Positions 1 to 4,791 of a stretch of DNA of 6,453 nucleotides are shown piece after piece; the first letter of the stretch is position 1; each line of letters starts with the position of its first letter. The position numbers and the translations under genes were made by a program. Below the pieces are notes generated by a model. It ran no database searches. It saw only the letters and a list, made by a program, of their open reading frames with translations, and was not told the origin of the DNA. Source of the stretch: Actinomycetes bacterium. GTDB taxonomy: Bacteria; Actinomycetota; Coriobacteriia; Anaerosomatales; Anaerosomataceae. The stretch spans positions 1-6,453 of the forward strand of contig JAJZRZ010000103.1 of NCBI GenBank assembly GCA_021850085.1, read 5' to 3'.

Positions 1-768
1 CACGACGCGATCGAATACGAGATCGTGCGGCAGGCGGCCGCCCTCGACGCAGGACGTGAGGTGTCGCAGGAGACCCGTCACTGGGACGCCGGGGCGCGCC
101 GCACGAGCGGCTTGCGCTCCAAAGAGGAGGCGCACGACTACCGCTACTTCCCCGAGCCCGACATGGTCCCGTTCAGCTTCGATCCTGCGTGGGTGGAGGC
201 CCTTGCTGAGTGCCTGCCCGAACTGCCCGATGCCCGTCGCGACCGGTACATCGCACAGTACGGACTGCGCAAACACGACGCGTCGGCGCTGGCGGGCGAG
301 ATCGCGTTCGCGTGCTTCTTCGAGGAGGCCGCCGGGATCGCGGGGGTGGATCGGTCGAAGCAGGTCGTGAACTGGATGCTCGGCGAGTTCACCGCGCTAC
401 TGAAAGCCCACGGCTCACAGCTCGGCGATTCCCGCGTCACGCCTGCCATGCTCGCCGAGCTCGTCGCGCTGATCGAGGACGGCGTGATAAGCGGCAAGCA
501 GGCCAAGGACGTCTTTGCCGAGATGGCCGAGACCGGGGATCCGCCCGGCGCGATCGTCGAGGACCGCGGTATGAAGCAGGTCTCGGACTCGGCTGAGATC
601 GAGGCCGCCGTCTCGCGCGTGCTCGAAGCGCATCCCGCAGAGGTCGCCAGCTATCGCGCGGGCAAGCAGACGCTCATCGGCTTCTTCGTCGGCCAGGTGA
701 TGCGCGAGACTCGTGGACAGGGCAATCCCCGGGTGGTCAACGAGGCGCTGAGGCGGATGCTCGGGTAA
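1..768 (+). CDS. gatB: Asp/Glu-tRNA(Asn/Gln) amidotransferase subunit B, C-terminal part (5' end outside window)
   Basis: GatB is the subunit of the cytoplasmic GatCAB complex that activates misacylated Glu-tRNA(Gln) or Asp-tRNA(Asn), which is then amidated with ammonia from GatA. The frame is open from base 1, so the true start lies upstream. About 255 residues are visible, roughly half of the usual 475-500. Visible residues 23-29 (QETRHWD) and 39-54 (RSKEEAHDYRYFPEPD) are the signature that ends the GatB catalytic cradle. A helical middle section follows. The last part is the YqeY-like tRNA-binding tail, with GFFVGQVM, then TRGQGNP and VNEALRRML just before the TAA stop at 766-768. The family call is very secure. 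In most bacteria gatC and gatA lie just upstream, but they are not in view. No good U-tract terminator follows the stop; only a weak ACGGT/ACCGT inverted repeat (771-775, 794-798) is present. Confidence 0.97.
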   Translation, partial: HDAIEYEIVRQAAALDAGREVSQETRHWDAGARRTSGLRSKEEAHDYRYFPEPDMVPFSFDPAWVEALAECLPELPDARRDRYIAQYGLRKHDASALAGEIAFACFFEEAAGIAGVDRSKQVVNWMLGEFTALLKAHGSQLGDSRVTPAMLAELVALIEDGVISGKQAKDVFAEMAETGDPPGAIVEDRGMKQVSDSAEIEAAVSRVLEAHPAEVASYRAGKQTLIGFFVGQVMRETRGQGNPRVVNEALRRMLG

Positions 769-908
769 ACACGGTTCTTGTCTGCCGCTAACTACCGTCC
801 AGCACTACATTCAAGCCGCTTAAGTCGCAATAGGCCCCGTTCGTCAGCTGACTCGCGATTTGCCAAGAATGGTCTTGCGGGGGTCGTTGCGATGTCCTAG
901 TGTGATTG
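769..908. other. Intergenic stretch after gatB
   Basis: I see no supportable protein gene here. It holds a weak inverted repeat just after the gatB stop (771-775 with 794-798, 18-nt loop). A second short hairpin, CAAGA/TCTTG with an ATGG loop, lies at 864-877. The promoter-like elements annotated separately at 875-903 complete the stretch. An 18-codon ATG frame from 869 has no ribosome binding site and is not called. Confidence 0.6.
875..903 (+). promoter_or_regulatory. Candidate sigma-70 type promoter for the structured RNA
   Basis: TTGCGG at 875-880 and TAGTGT at 898-903 are separated by exactly 17 nt, a canonical -35/-10 arrangement. TAGTGT keeps the T1, A2 and T6 positions that matter most in a -10 box and is a frequent form in high-GC actinobacteria. 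The predicted start, near 909-911, falls immediately before the first helix of the folded RNA (913-931). The call rests on sequence and position only. Confidence 0.42.
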
Positions 909-1043
909 TTGTCCCGAGAGGTTGAGCCGGGCGAACCGCGAAAGGTAGCGTACCAGTAGCTGCCGGCGGGGTGTGTGACAGAAGGCTTCGCGCAAGCTGG
1001 CCAGACGTCTCAGGCCCCAAGGGTGTGAAACGGGAAGCTACGG
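909..1043 (+). ncRNA. Candidate structured non-coding RNA, class not established
   Basis: This gene-free stretch folds into several helices. CCCG 913-916 pairs with CGGG 928-931. GGUAGC 944-949 pairs with GCUGCC 959-964. A 12-position helix pairs 968-979 with 1007-1018 (two mismatches) and encloses a hairpin, GGCUU 984-988 with AAGCU 994-998. Two further long-range pairings are possible: UCCCG 912-916 with CGGGA 1031-1035, and GUAGCU 956-961 with AGCUAC 1036-1041. These cross each other like a pseudoknot and compete with the local hairpins. The G-U pairs (946/962, 972/1014, 984/998) are allowed only on the plus-strand transcript, which supports that strand. The single-stranded 3' segment has GUGUGAAAC followed by GGGAAGCUACGG. 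From memory this recalls the raiA-motif RNA of Firmicutes and Actinobacteria, or the 3' end of IS605/TnpB guide RNAs (TGAARC.GGAAKC). Neither match could be tested. It does not match the riboswitch cores I know (cobalamin, c-di-GMP-I, ydaO, SAM, T-box). Confidence 0.5.
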
Positions 1044-1050
1044 ATTAGCG

Positions 1051-1068
1051 GATCTCGCTGGCGAGGTC
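1051..1068 (+). terminator. Hairpin after the structured RNA, possible terminator
   Basis: GATCTCG (1051-1057) pairs with CGAGGTC (1062-1068) around a 4-nt CTGG loop, with one G-U pair that favours the plus strand. Only TCTC follows (1067-1070), not a proper U-tract. It is placed to end the RNA starting near 909, but it could equally be a structural part of that RNA. Confidence 0.3.
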
Positions 1069-1073
1069 TCTCG

Positions 1074-1098
1074 GGACATTCGTTGTCGGCGGATGTCC
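1074..1098. terminator. Inverted repeat between converging transcripts, possible terminator
   Basis: GGACATTCG (1074-1082) and CGGATGTCC (1090-1098) form a 9-bp stem with one G-U pair and a 7-nt loop. It lies 11 nt beyond the stop of the minus-strand membrane protein gene and downstream of the plus-strand RNA. It could therefore separate the two transcripts. No U-tract is visible on either strand, so termination activity is an inference from position. Confidence 0.33.
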
Positions 1099-1109
1099 GT
1101 CGACCGCGC

Positions 1110-1454
1110 TCACGATACGGTGCGACGCGGCAGGAGTGCCCGCAGCTGACTCTCCCCGACGTTCTTGAGCACACGGGCGCGCGCTATCGGGTCGAGTGAG
1201 GCGAGGTGTGCCTCGATGGCGATCTGGCTCTCGGCGATACGATCGTTTCTGACGCTGAGGAGAGCATGGGCTAGGACGATCGTCCCTGCGCCCAGCAGCG
1301 CACTGGGAATCACCCACGCCAGCAACCCTCTGCGCCCGCTCAGGAACATCAGGATCCCGGCAAGAAGCCCGGCTCCGGCCAAGGCGGCTCCCGCACCCGC
1401 CTCCACACGTGACTCCTTGGGTATCGACTCCCGCCACTGCTCGATCGCGTCCAT
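1110..1454 (-). CDS. Small two-helix membrane protein of unknown function (114 aa)
   Basis: I do not recognise this family. The predicted protein has a polar, charged N-terminus of about 18 residues (MDAIEQW, RESIPKES). Two hydrophobic helices follow at about 21-38 and 44-67, separated by the short basic turn SGRRG. The cytoplasm-like tail of about 45 residues is rich in Ala, Arg and Leu (LASLDPIARARVL) and ends in PRRTVS. The frame stays open upstream to 1697, but the ATG at 1454 is preferred. It has an AAAGGA ribosome binding site five nucleotides upstream, and the extra upstream sequence is the antisense of the transporter leader. The gene is divergent from the transporter at 1618 and convergent with the candidate RNA. 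The tail could be an amphipathic helix that contacts a partner, but nothing in the sequence names one. Reality as a gene is likely; function is unknown. Confidence 0.72.
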   Translation of the reverse strand: MDAIEQWRESIPKESRVEAGAGAALAGAGLLAGILMFLSGRRGLLAWVIPSALLGAGTIVLAHALLSVRNDRIAESQIAIEAHLASLDPIARARVLKNVGESQLRALLPRRTVS

Positions 1455-1617
1455 CGAGATCCTTTCGTTTCCGGCCTGACGCCATGTTCGCCAACCGGCG
1501 TGCGCCTGGCAAGCGCAACCGCGTGTCGGGAGGGCGGTGCACGCGACGATGAGCCCCGGTACACTGCTGGGGACGGGCAGCGCCGGTGGTGCGAATGATG
1601 CGGGGGAGGGGTGTCCG
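1455..1617. promoter_or_regulatory. Divergent intergenic region between the membrane protein and transporter genes
   Basis: This 163-nt gap must hold the promoters of both divergent genes. A perfect short palindrome, CGCC-aacc-GGCG, is at 1489-1500, inside a wider ACGCC/GGCGT pair (1479-1483, 1497-1501). It might be an operator or a chance GC-rich repeat. A TACACT hexamer at 1560-1565 could be a -10 box for the transporter, but no convincing -35 box sits 16-18 nt upstream. I assign no definite promoter. Confidence 0.35.
1602..1611 (+). promoter_or_regulatory. Ribosome binding site that sets the transporter start
   Basis: The purine run GGGGGAGGGG ends 6 nt before the GTG at 1618, an ideal spacing for initiation. 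Earlier in-frame starts (GTG 1537, ATG 1549) lack a comparable site and would add an unconserved Gly/Ala-rich leader before the first membrane helix. This supports 1618 as the start. Confidence 0.6.
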
Positions 1618-2850
1618 GTGAGCTCGGGAGAGGCTGCGGGCTGGTCCCCCGGACGGCGAAGCGCCGCTGCGTGGGTTGTGTACGACCTGGCGAACACGAC
1701 TTTCGCCCTCGGTGTGGGGAGCCGCTACTTCGGGCCGTGGCTGATCGAGGACCAGGGGGGAGCGGACTGGCAGCTCAGTGCCGCCATCGTCGCGGCGATG
1801 CTCGCGGTGATCGTGCTCGGCCCGTGGATCGGCGCGGCGAGCGATCGTCGCGGGCGGCGTGTGCCGTACCTCGTCGGCGCGACGCTCGTGTGCGTCGCCT
1901 CCACGGCCCTGCTCGCCACGTGGGGCATCGTCCCCTCGCTCGCCTTCTATGTGGTCGGCATGATCGGCTTCCACACGGGCGCGGTGGTATACGATGCCCT
2001 GCTCCCGGATGTGAGCACGCCTGAGTCGATCGGGCGTATCTCGGGCCTCGGCGTCGCGGTCGGCTATGGGGGATCGGCGCTTGCGATCGGGCTCGGCATG
2101 TACCTGCTCCCACGGGAGGGCTATGCCGCTGTGTTCCAAGCGCTCGCGGTGGCTTTCCTGCTCTTCGCCCTGCCTGCGTTCGTGTGGATACAAGAGCGTC
2201 CGCGCACCGGCCGCACCGAACGCGTGCCCGGTCTGCTTCATGCCCCAGGTGCGATGATCGGCGCTTGGCGAAGCGCCTCTCGCCATCCTGGGGTGGTGCG
2301 CTTCCTCGTCGGGCGCTTCTTGTACACCGATGCGATCAACACCATGTTCCTCTTCAACGCGGTGTTCGCGAAGCTGGAGCTTGGTTTCACCGATGCTCAG
2401 ACGGATCGGATCGCCTTGCTTGGCATTCTCTCGGCGTGTTTCGGCGCCCTGTCGGCGGGGAGGGCGGTTGACGCCGTGGGACCCAAGCGCGTGCTCAACG
2501 TGGCACTGTACCTGCAGCTGGCCGGCCTCGCCTCGGCCATCGCCGCGTCGCTCACCGGCGTGAGCGCCATCGGGTGGCTCGTCGCTGTCTTCGGCGGGGC
2601 GGGCGTGGGTGCGGCGTGGGCGTCCGACCGCGTGTTCATGACCCGTCTGGCTCCAGCGCATCTGATCGGCGAGTTCTTCGGCCTGTATGCCACGGTAGGA
2701 CGCTTCGCCACGGTCGCAGGGCCGTTGGCATGGGCGCTTGCCGCCGACTGGCTCGGCTGGGGGCGGACGGCGGCTGTGGGGGTGATGGCGCTTTTCGTTG
2801 TGGCGGCCAAGATCGTGTTGCAGCCGGTTGAGCCACCGGCACGTTCGTAA
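1618..2850 (+). CDS. UMF1/Atg22-like major facilitator superfamily transporter
   Basis: This is a 410-residue polytopic inner-membrane protein with about 12 hydrophobic helices, matching the usual MFS size. Features of the UMF1 (Atg22-like) branch are visible. YDLAN (22-26) at the start of helix 1 corresponds to the family's YDxAN. SDRRGRR (75-81) is the MFS loop 2-3 motif. YDALLPD (125-131) and GRISGLG (139-145) correspond to the family's FNALLPE and GRVSGLG. EFFGLYA (352-358) lies in the C-terminal half. A polar central loop (about 192-225) separates the two six-helix halves. The substrate is unknown: yeast Atg22 exports amino acids from the vacuole, but the bacterial members are mostly uncharacterised. 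The GTG start at 1618 is chosen from the strong ribosome binding site; GTG 1537 would give 437 residues. A perfect inverted repeat (GCCGGT/ACCGGC, 2823-2840) lies in the last codons. The dehydrogenase follows 52 nt downstream. Confidence 0.9.
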   Translation: MSSGEAAGWSPGRRSAAAWVVYDLANTTFALGVGSRYFGPWLIEDQGGADWQLSAAIVAAMLAVIVLGPWIGAASDRRGRRVPYLVGATLVCVASTALLATWGIVPSLAFYVVGMIGFHTGAVVYDALLPDVSTPESIGRISGLGVAVGYGGSALAIGLGMYLLPREGYAAVFQALAVAFLLFALPAFVWIQERPRTGRTERVPGLLHAPGAMIGAWRSASRHPGVVRFLVGRFLYTDAINTMFLFNAVFAKLELGFTDAQTDRIALLGILSACFGALSAGRAVDAVGPKRVLNVALYLQLAGLASAIAASLTGVSAIGWLVAVFGGAGVGAAWASDRVFMTRLAPAHLIGEFFGLYATVGRFATVAGPLAWALAADWLGWGRTAAVGVMALFVVAAKIVLQPVEPPARS

Positions 2851-2857
2851 AGGACGC

Positions 2858-2863
2858 TATACT
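2858..2863 (+). promoter_or_regulatory. TATACT -10-like element upstream of the dehydrogenase
   Basis: TATACT differs from the TATAAT consensus at one position and stands out in this GC-rich gap. It is 45 nt before the dehydrogenase ATG. No good -35 box exists at 16-18 nt; the nearest TTGAGC (2828-2833) is 24 nt away. The dehydrogenase may thus have a weak or activator-dependent promoter of its own, besides read-through from the transporter. Confidence 0.35.
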
Positions 2864-2902
2864 GCACGCACCGAATCACCGGCGACCCAGGAGGTCTCAA
2901 GG

Positions 2903-3787
2903 ATGAGCATGCACCCCGCGGTGGCGTTCATCGGAACCGGCGTGATGGGCGGCGCGATGGCCGGCCATCTGCTCCGCGCCGGACACCCCCTTGTGGTGCA
3001 CACGAGGACCCGCGGAAAGGCCGGCCCGTTGCTCGAGGCTGGCGCGGTGTGGGCCGATTCGCCGGGATACGCGGTGCGGGACGCCGACGTGGTCGTCACG
3101 ATGGTGGGCTATCCCGCCGACGTGGAGCAGGTGTACTTGGGGGCCGGCGGGATCATCGAACAGGCCAAGCCCGGAACTCTGCTGATCGACATGACCACGT
3201 CGACCCCCTCGCTTGCCAGCCGCATCGCCGAGGTCGCCGAAGCGCGCGGGCTGCAAGCGTTGGACGCGCCGGTCTCAGGAGGCGACGTGGGAGCGCGCAA
3301 CGCAACGCTCACGATAATGGCCGGCGGTTCGCGAGGGGCCTTCGACAGCGCGCTGCCGTTGTTCAAGGTGATGGGTACGACCTTCACCCACATGGGCGCA
3401 TCCGGTTCCGGTCAACATGCCAAGATGGCCAACCAGATCGGTATCGCTGGTACGATGCTCGGACTCATCGAGGCGCTTCAGTATGCGAAAGCGGCTAGGC
3501 TGGAACTGGCGCGGACGCACGAGGCGCTGTCCGGAGGCGGCGCGAACTCGTGGTCGTGGGGAGCGTATGGGCCTCGCATCCTGAGCGGTGACTTCGCGCC
3601 GGGCTTCTACGTGAAGCACTTCGTGAAGGATCTGCGCATCGCGCTCGACGAGGCGGGGGCGATGGGTCTCGCGCTGCCCGGCCTTGAACTCGCCGAGTCG
3701 CTGTACGAGCGACTCTTGGAAGAAGAGGGAGCGGAGCTCGGCACGCAGGCGCTGTGGCTGTTGTACGAGCGCGGCGGGCAGGGATGA
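2903..3787 (+). CDS. NAD(P)-dependent beta-hydroxyacid dehydrogenase (3-hydroxyisobutyrate dehydrogenase-like)
   Basis: This 294-residue soluble oxidoreductase belongs to the family containing 3-hydroxyisobutyrate dehydrogenase, tartronate semialdehyde reductase (GarR/GlxR) and succinic semialdehyde reductases. Residues 8-16 (AFIGTGVMG) form the dinucleotide-binding glycine loop. HTRT (33-36), after the second strand, has an Arg like the NRT of NADP-preferring relatives. DAPVSGG (121-127) is the substrate-binding signature. GSGQHAKMANQ (168-178) carries the catalytic Lys (K174) and the neighbouring Asn. FYVKHFVKDL (235-244) contains the conserved KDL lysine of the all-helical C-terminal domain. 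Length is normal. The ATG at 2903 is chosen because AGGAGG (2889-2894) lies 8 nt upstream; ATG 2909 is too far from it. The exact substrate cannot be read from the sequence. An imine-reductase-like role is less likely because the catalytic lysine is intact. Confidence 0.93.
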   Translation: MSMHPAVAFIGTGVMGGAMAGHLLRAGHPLVVHTRTRGKAGPLLEAGAVWADSPGYAVRDADVVVTMVGYPADVEQVYLGAGGIIEQAKPGTLLIDMTTSTPSLASRIAEVAEARGLQALDAPVSGGDVGARNATLTIMAGGSRGAFDSALPLFKVMGTTFTHMGASGSGQHAKMANQIGIAGTMLGLIEALQYAKAARLELARTHEALSGGGANSWSWGAYGPRILSGDFAPGFYVKHFVKDLRIALDEAGAMGLALPGLELAESLYERLLEEEGAELGTQALWLLYERGGQG

Positions 3788-3818
3788 CGCACGGGAGGTC
3801 CAAGCCGCACAGGATGCG

Positions 3819-3851
3819 GAAAGGCCGCCCAAGGGAGGGGGACGGCCTTTC
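3819..3851. terminator. Hairpin terminator between convergent genes
   Basis: GAAAGGCCG (3819-3827) pairs perfectly with CGGCCTTTC (3843-3851) around a 15-nt purine-rich loop. The A-run on one arm and the T-run on the other give a stem symmetrical for both strands. The hairpin lies 31 nt after the dehydrogenase stop and 49 nt beyond the stop of the minus-strand lipoprotein gene. A shared bidirectional terminator fits this convergent pair. The rest of 3788-3900 shows nothing else I can name. Confidence 0.6.
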
Positions 3852-3900
3852 GAGCTGGCGCGGCGCCGATGGACTGCCGCGCACCGTGAAGCAGGATGCG

Positions 3901-4731
3901 CTACTTCACTGAGATCGCTTTCGCAACCTCCGTGCCAGCTACGAAGAACGGCTGGTCCGGCGAGTTGATCTTGTCCATCATGTCGAACTCGAAGACGCCC
4001 TGTTCACCACGGTCGGCGTGGACCGCGACGAACAGCGTGCTGGTGAGGGGGAGTGGGTCGAGGTTCACAACGACATTCGTGATCTCACCCGCGGGGATGT
4101 GCAGCAGGCCCACCCGCTGGCCCGGAGCGCCGTCATCGTCGAGGTGCACGACGATCCAGGCGTCCGTGGGTGCAAGCGCGCGGTCCACCAAGACCGTGCC
4201 GTCGATGTCCTGGTCCGACACGTCGATGTCCGCCTCGCCCTCATCGGCTGTGATGCCGAACTCGCGGACGGTGACGAATGCGGCCAACTCTTTCTCATCG
4301 ACGAAGTAGGGGCGGTCGGGGCTCATCGTCGGGTTCATCATGTCGAAGTCGAACTCCCCCTTCGTTCCGCGGTCAGCGTGGATGGCCACGATGACCCTCG
4401 GGGTCGTGACGTCTTCGAGTTCCACCCGAATGCCGGTGGACTCGCCCTTGTCCACGCGGGCGAGACCCACGCGCATGCCGGGCTTGCCGTCGTCGTCGGC
4501 GTGCACCACGACCCACGCGTCGCCGGGGACGAGTATGCGGTCCACGACCAGCGTCTCGGCGCCGAGCTGGTCATCGGCAACATCGAGCTGGGCGCTTTCG
4601 GCAGCGGCGACATAGCCCCAGACCTCGGGGTCGTCGCTGCTCTCGCCCTCCGCAGGGTTCGTGCAGCCGGCAAGGGCGATGAGCGTGATGGGCACGATCG
4701 CGAGGGCCGCTCGGTACAGGGTCTTTCGCAT
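3901..4731 (-). CDS. Lipoprotein with two tandem DUF7282-like domains
   Basis: The 276-residue product starts with MRKTLYR, a hydrophobic stretch and the lipobox LAGC (residues 20-23). It should therefore be cleaved before Cys23, lipidated and anchored on the outer face of the cytoplasmic membrane. A short acidic linker follows. Two clearly homologous units occupy about 49-155 and 169-275. Each has, in order, a VDR..(V/A)P..DAW(I/V)VVH strand pair, a DDDG.PG.RVGL loop, a Gly-Glu turn, a (I/V)AVHADRG-type strand, an F(D/E)FDMM segment and a closing SPD.P(Y/F)FV. This layout resembles DUF7282, a beta-rich domain common in haloarchaeal surface proteins; the assignment is from memory of the family pattern. 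The protein is strongly acidic. A GAGAGGAA ribosome binding site lies about 7 nt before the ATG at 4731. The gene follows the copper ATPase gene by 60 nt on the same strand, suggesting co-transcription. Conserved His, Asp and Met residues could bind metal, but this is only inference. Confidence 0.88.
   Translation of the reverse strand: MRKTLYRAALAIVPITLIALAGCTNPAEGESSDDPEVWGYVAAAESAQLDVADDQLGAETLVVDRILVPGDAWVVVHADDDGKPGMRVGLARVDKGESTGIRVELEDVTTPRVIVAIHADRGTKGEFDFDMMNPTMSPDRPYFVDEKELAAFVTVREFGITADEGEADIDVSDQDIDGTVLVDRALAPTDAWIVVHLDDDGAPGQRVGLLHIPAGEITNVVVNLDPLPLTSTLFVAVHADRGEQGVFEFDMMDKINSPDQPFFVAGTEVAKAISVK
3907..4227 (-). repeat. Second copy of the duplicated lipoprotein domain
   Basis: This stretch encodes residues 169-275, the membrane-distal copy. 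It keeps all the shared blocks (VDRALAP, DAWIVVH, DDDGAPGQRVGL, HADRG, EFDMM, SPDQPFFV) but has diverged elsewhere. The duplication is therefore old enough to have been under selection, not a recent slippage event. Confidence 0.85.
4267..4587 (-). repeat. First copy of the duplicated lipoprotein domain
   Basis: This stretch encodes residues 49-155 of the lipoprotein. It aligns with the second copy at a constant offset of about 119-120 residues, for example DAWVVVH (71-77) against DAWIVVH, HADRG (118-122) against 238-242, and DFDMM (128-132) against EFDMM. Some similarity persists in the DNA: CATCATGTCGAA at 4336 recurs exactly 360 bases away, at 3976. Confidence 0.85.
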
Positions 4732-4749
4732 GTCCGTTCCTCTCGTCTT

Positions 4750-4772
4750 CGGCCGCCGCGACGCGTCGGCCG
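4750..4772. other. GC-rich hairpin in the copA-lipoprotein gap
   Basis: Two CGGCCG hexamers (4750-4755 and 4767-4772), each self-complementary, can pair across an 11-nt loop. They lie inside the 60-nt gap between the ATPase stop (4792) and the lipoprotein start (4731). There is no U-tract. If it acts at all, it may protect mRNA or partly attenuate transcription and set the ratio of pump to lipoprotein. Confidence 0.3.
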
Positions 4773-4791
4773 GTCGTCCATCCAGGTGGTC

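Noticed and set aside
869..925. An 18-codon ATG frame between gatB and the RNA
   Set aside because: It has no ribosome binding site and no recognisable peptide, and it overlaps the promoter-like elements and the first RNA helix.
909..1043. Cobalamin, c-di-GMP, c-di-AMP (ydaO), SAM or T-box leader
   Set aside because: The conserved core sequences of these classes, as I know them, are absent. The next gene downstream is on the opposite strand, so a cis-acting leader has no target.
1537..1617. N-terminal extension of the transporter from GTG 1537 or ATG 1549
   Set aside because: It would add a Gly/Ala-rich leader unlike the family. The GGGGGAGGGG ribosome binding site points to GTG 1618.
1455..1697. 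N-terminal extension of the small membrane protein up to 1697
   Set aside because: The extension overlaps the transporter start on the other strand, is Pro/Ala/Arg-rich, and lacks a ribosome binding site as good as the AAAGGA before the ATG at 1454.
1045..2661. A 538-codon open frame on the minus strand, antisense to the transporter
   Set aside because: The opposite strand encodes a clear MFS protein. The antisense product is Arg/His/Pro-rich with no membrane helices or recognisable motifs, and it also overlaps the membrane protein gene in another frame.
2823..2840. GCCGGT/ACCGGC inverted repeat as a terminator of the transporter gene
   Set aside because: It lies within the coding sequence before the stop and has no U-tract. 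It is probably coincidental in GC-rich DNA.
2798..2902. N-terminal extension of the dehydrogenase into the transporter gene
   Set aside because: The family begins a few residues before its glycine loop. AGGAGG at 2889-2894 clearly serves the ATG at 2903.
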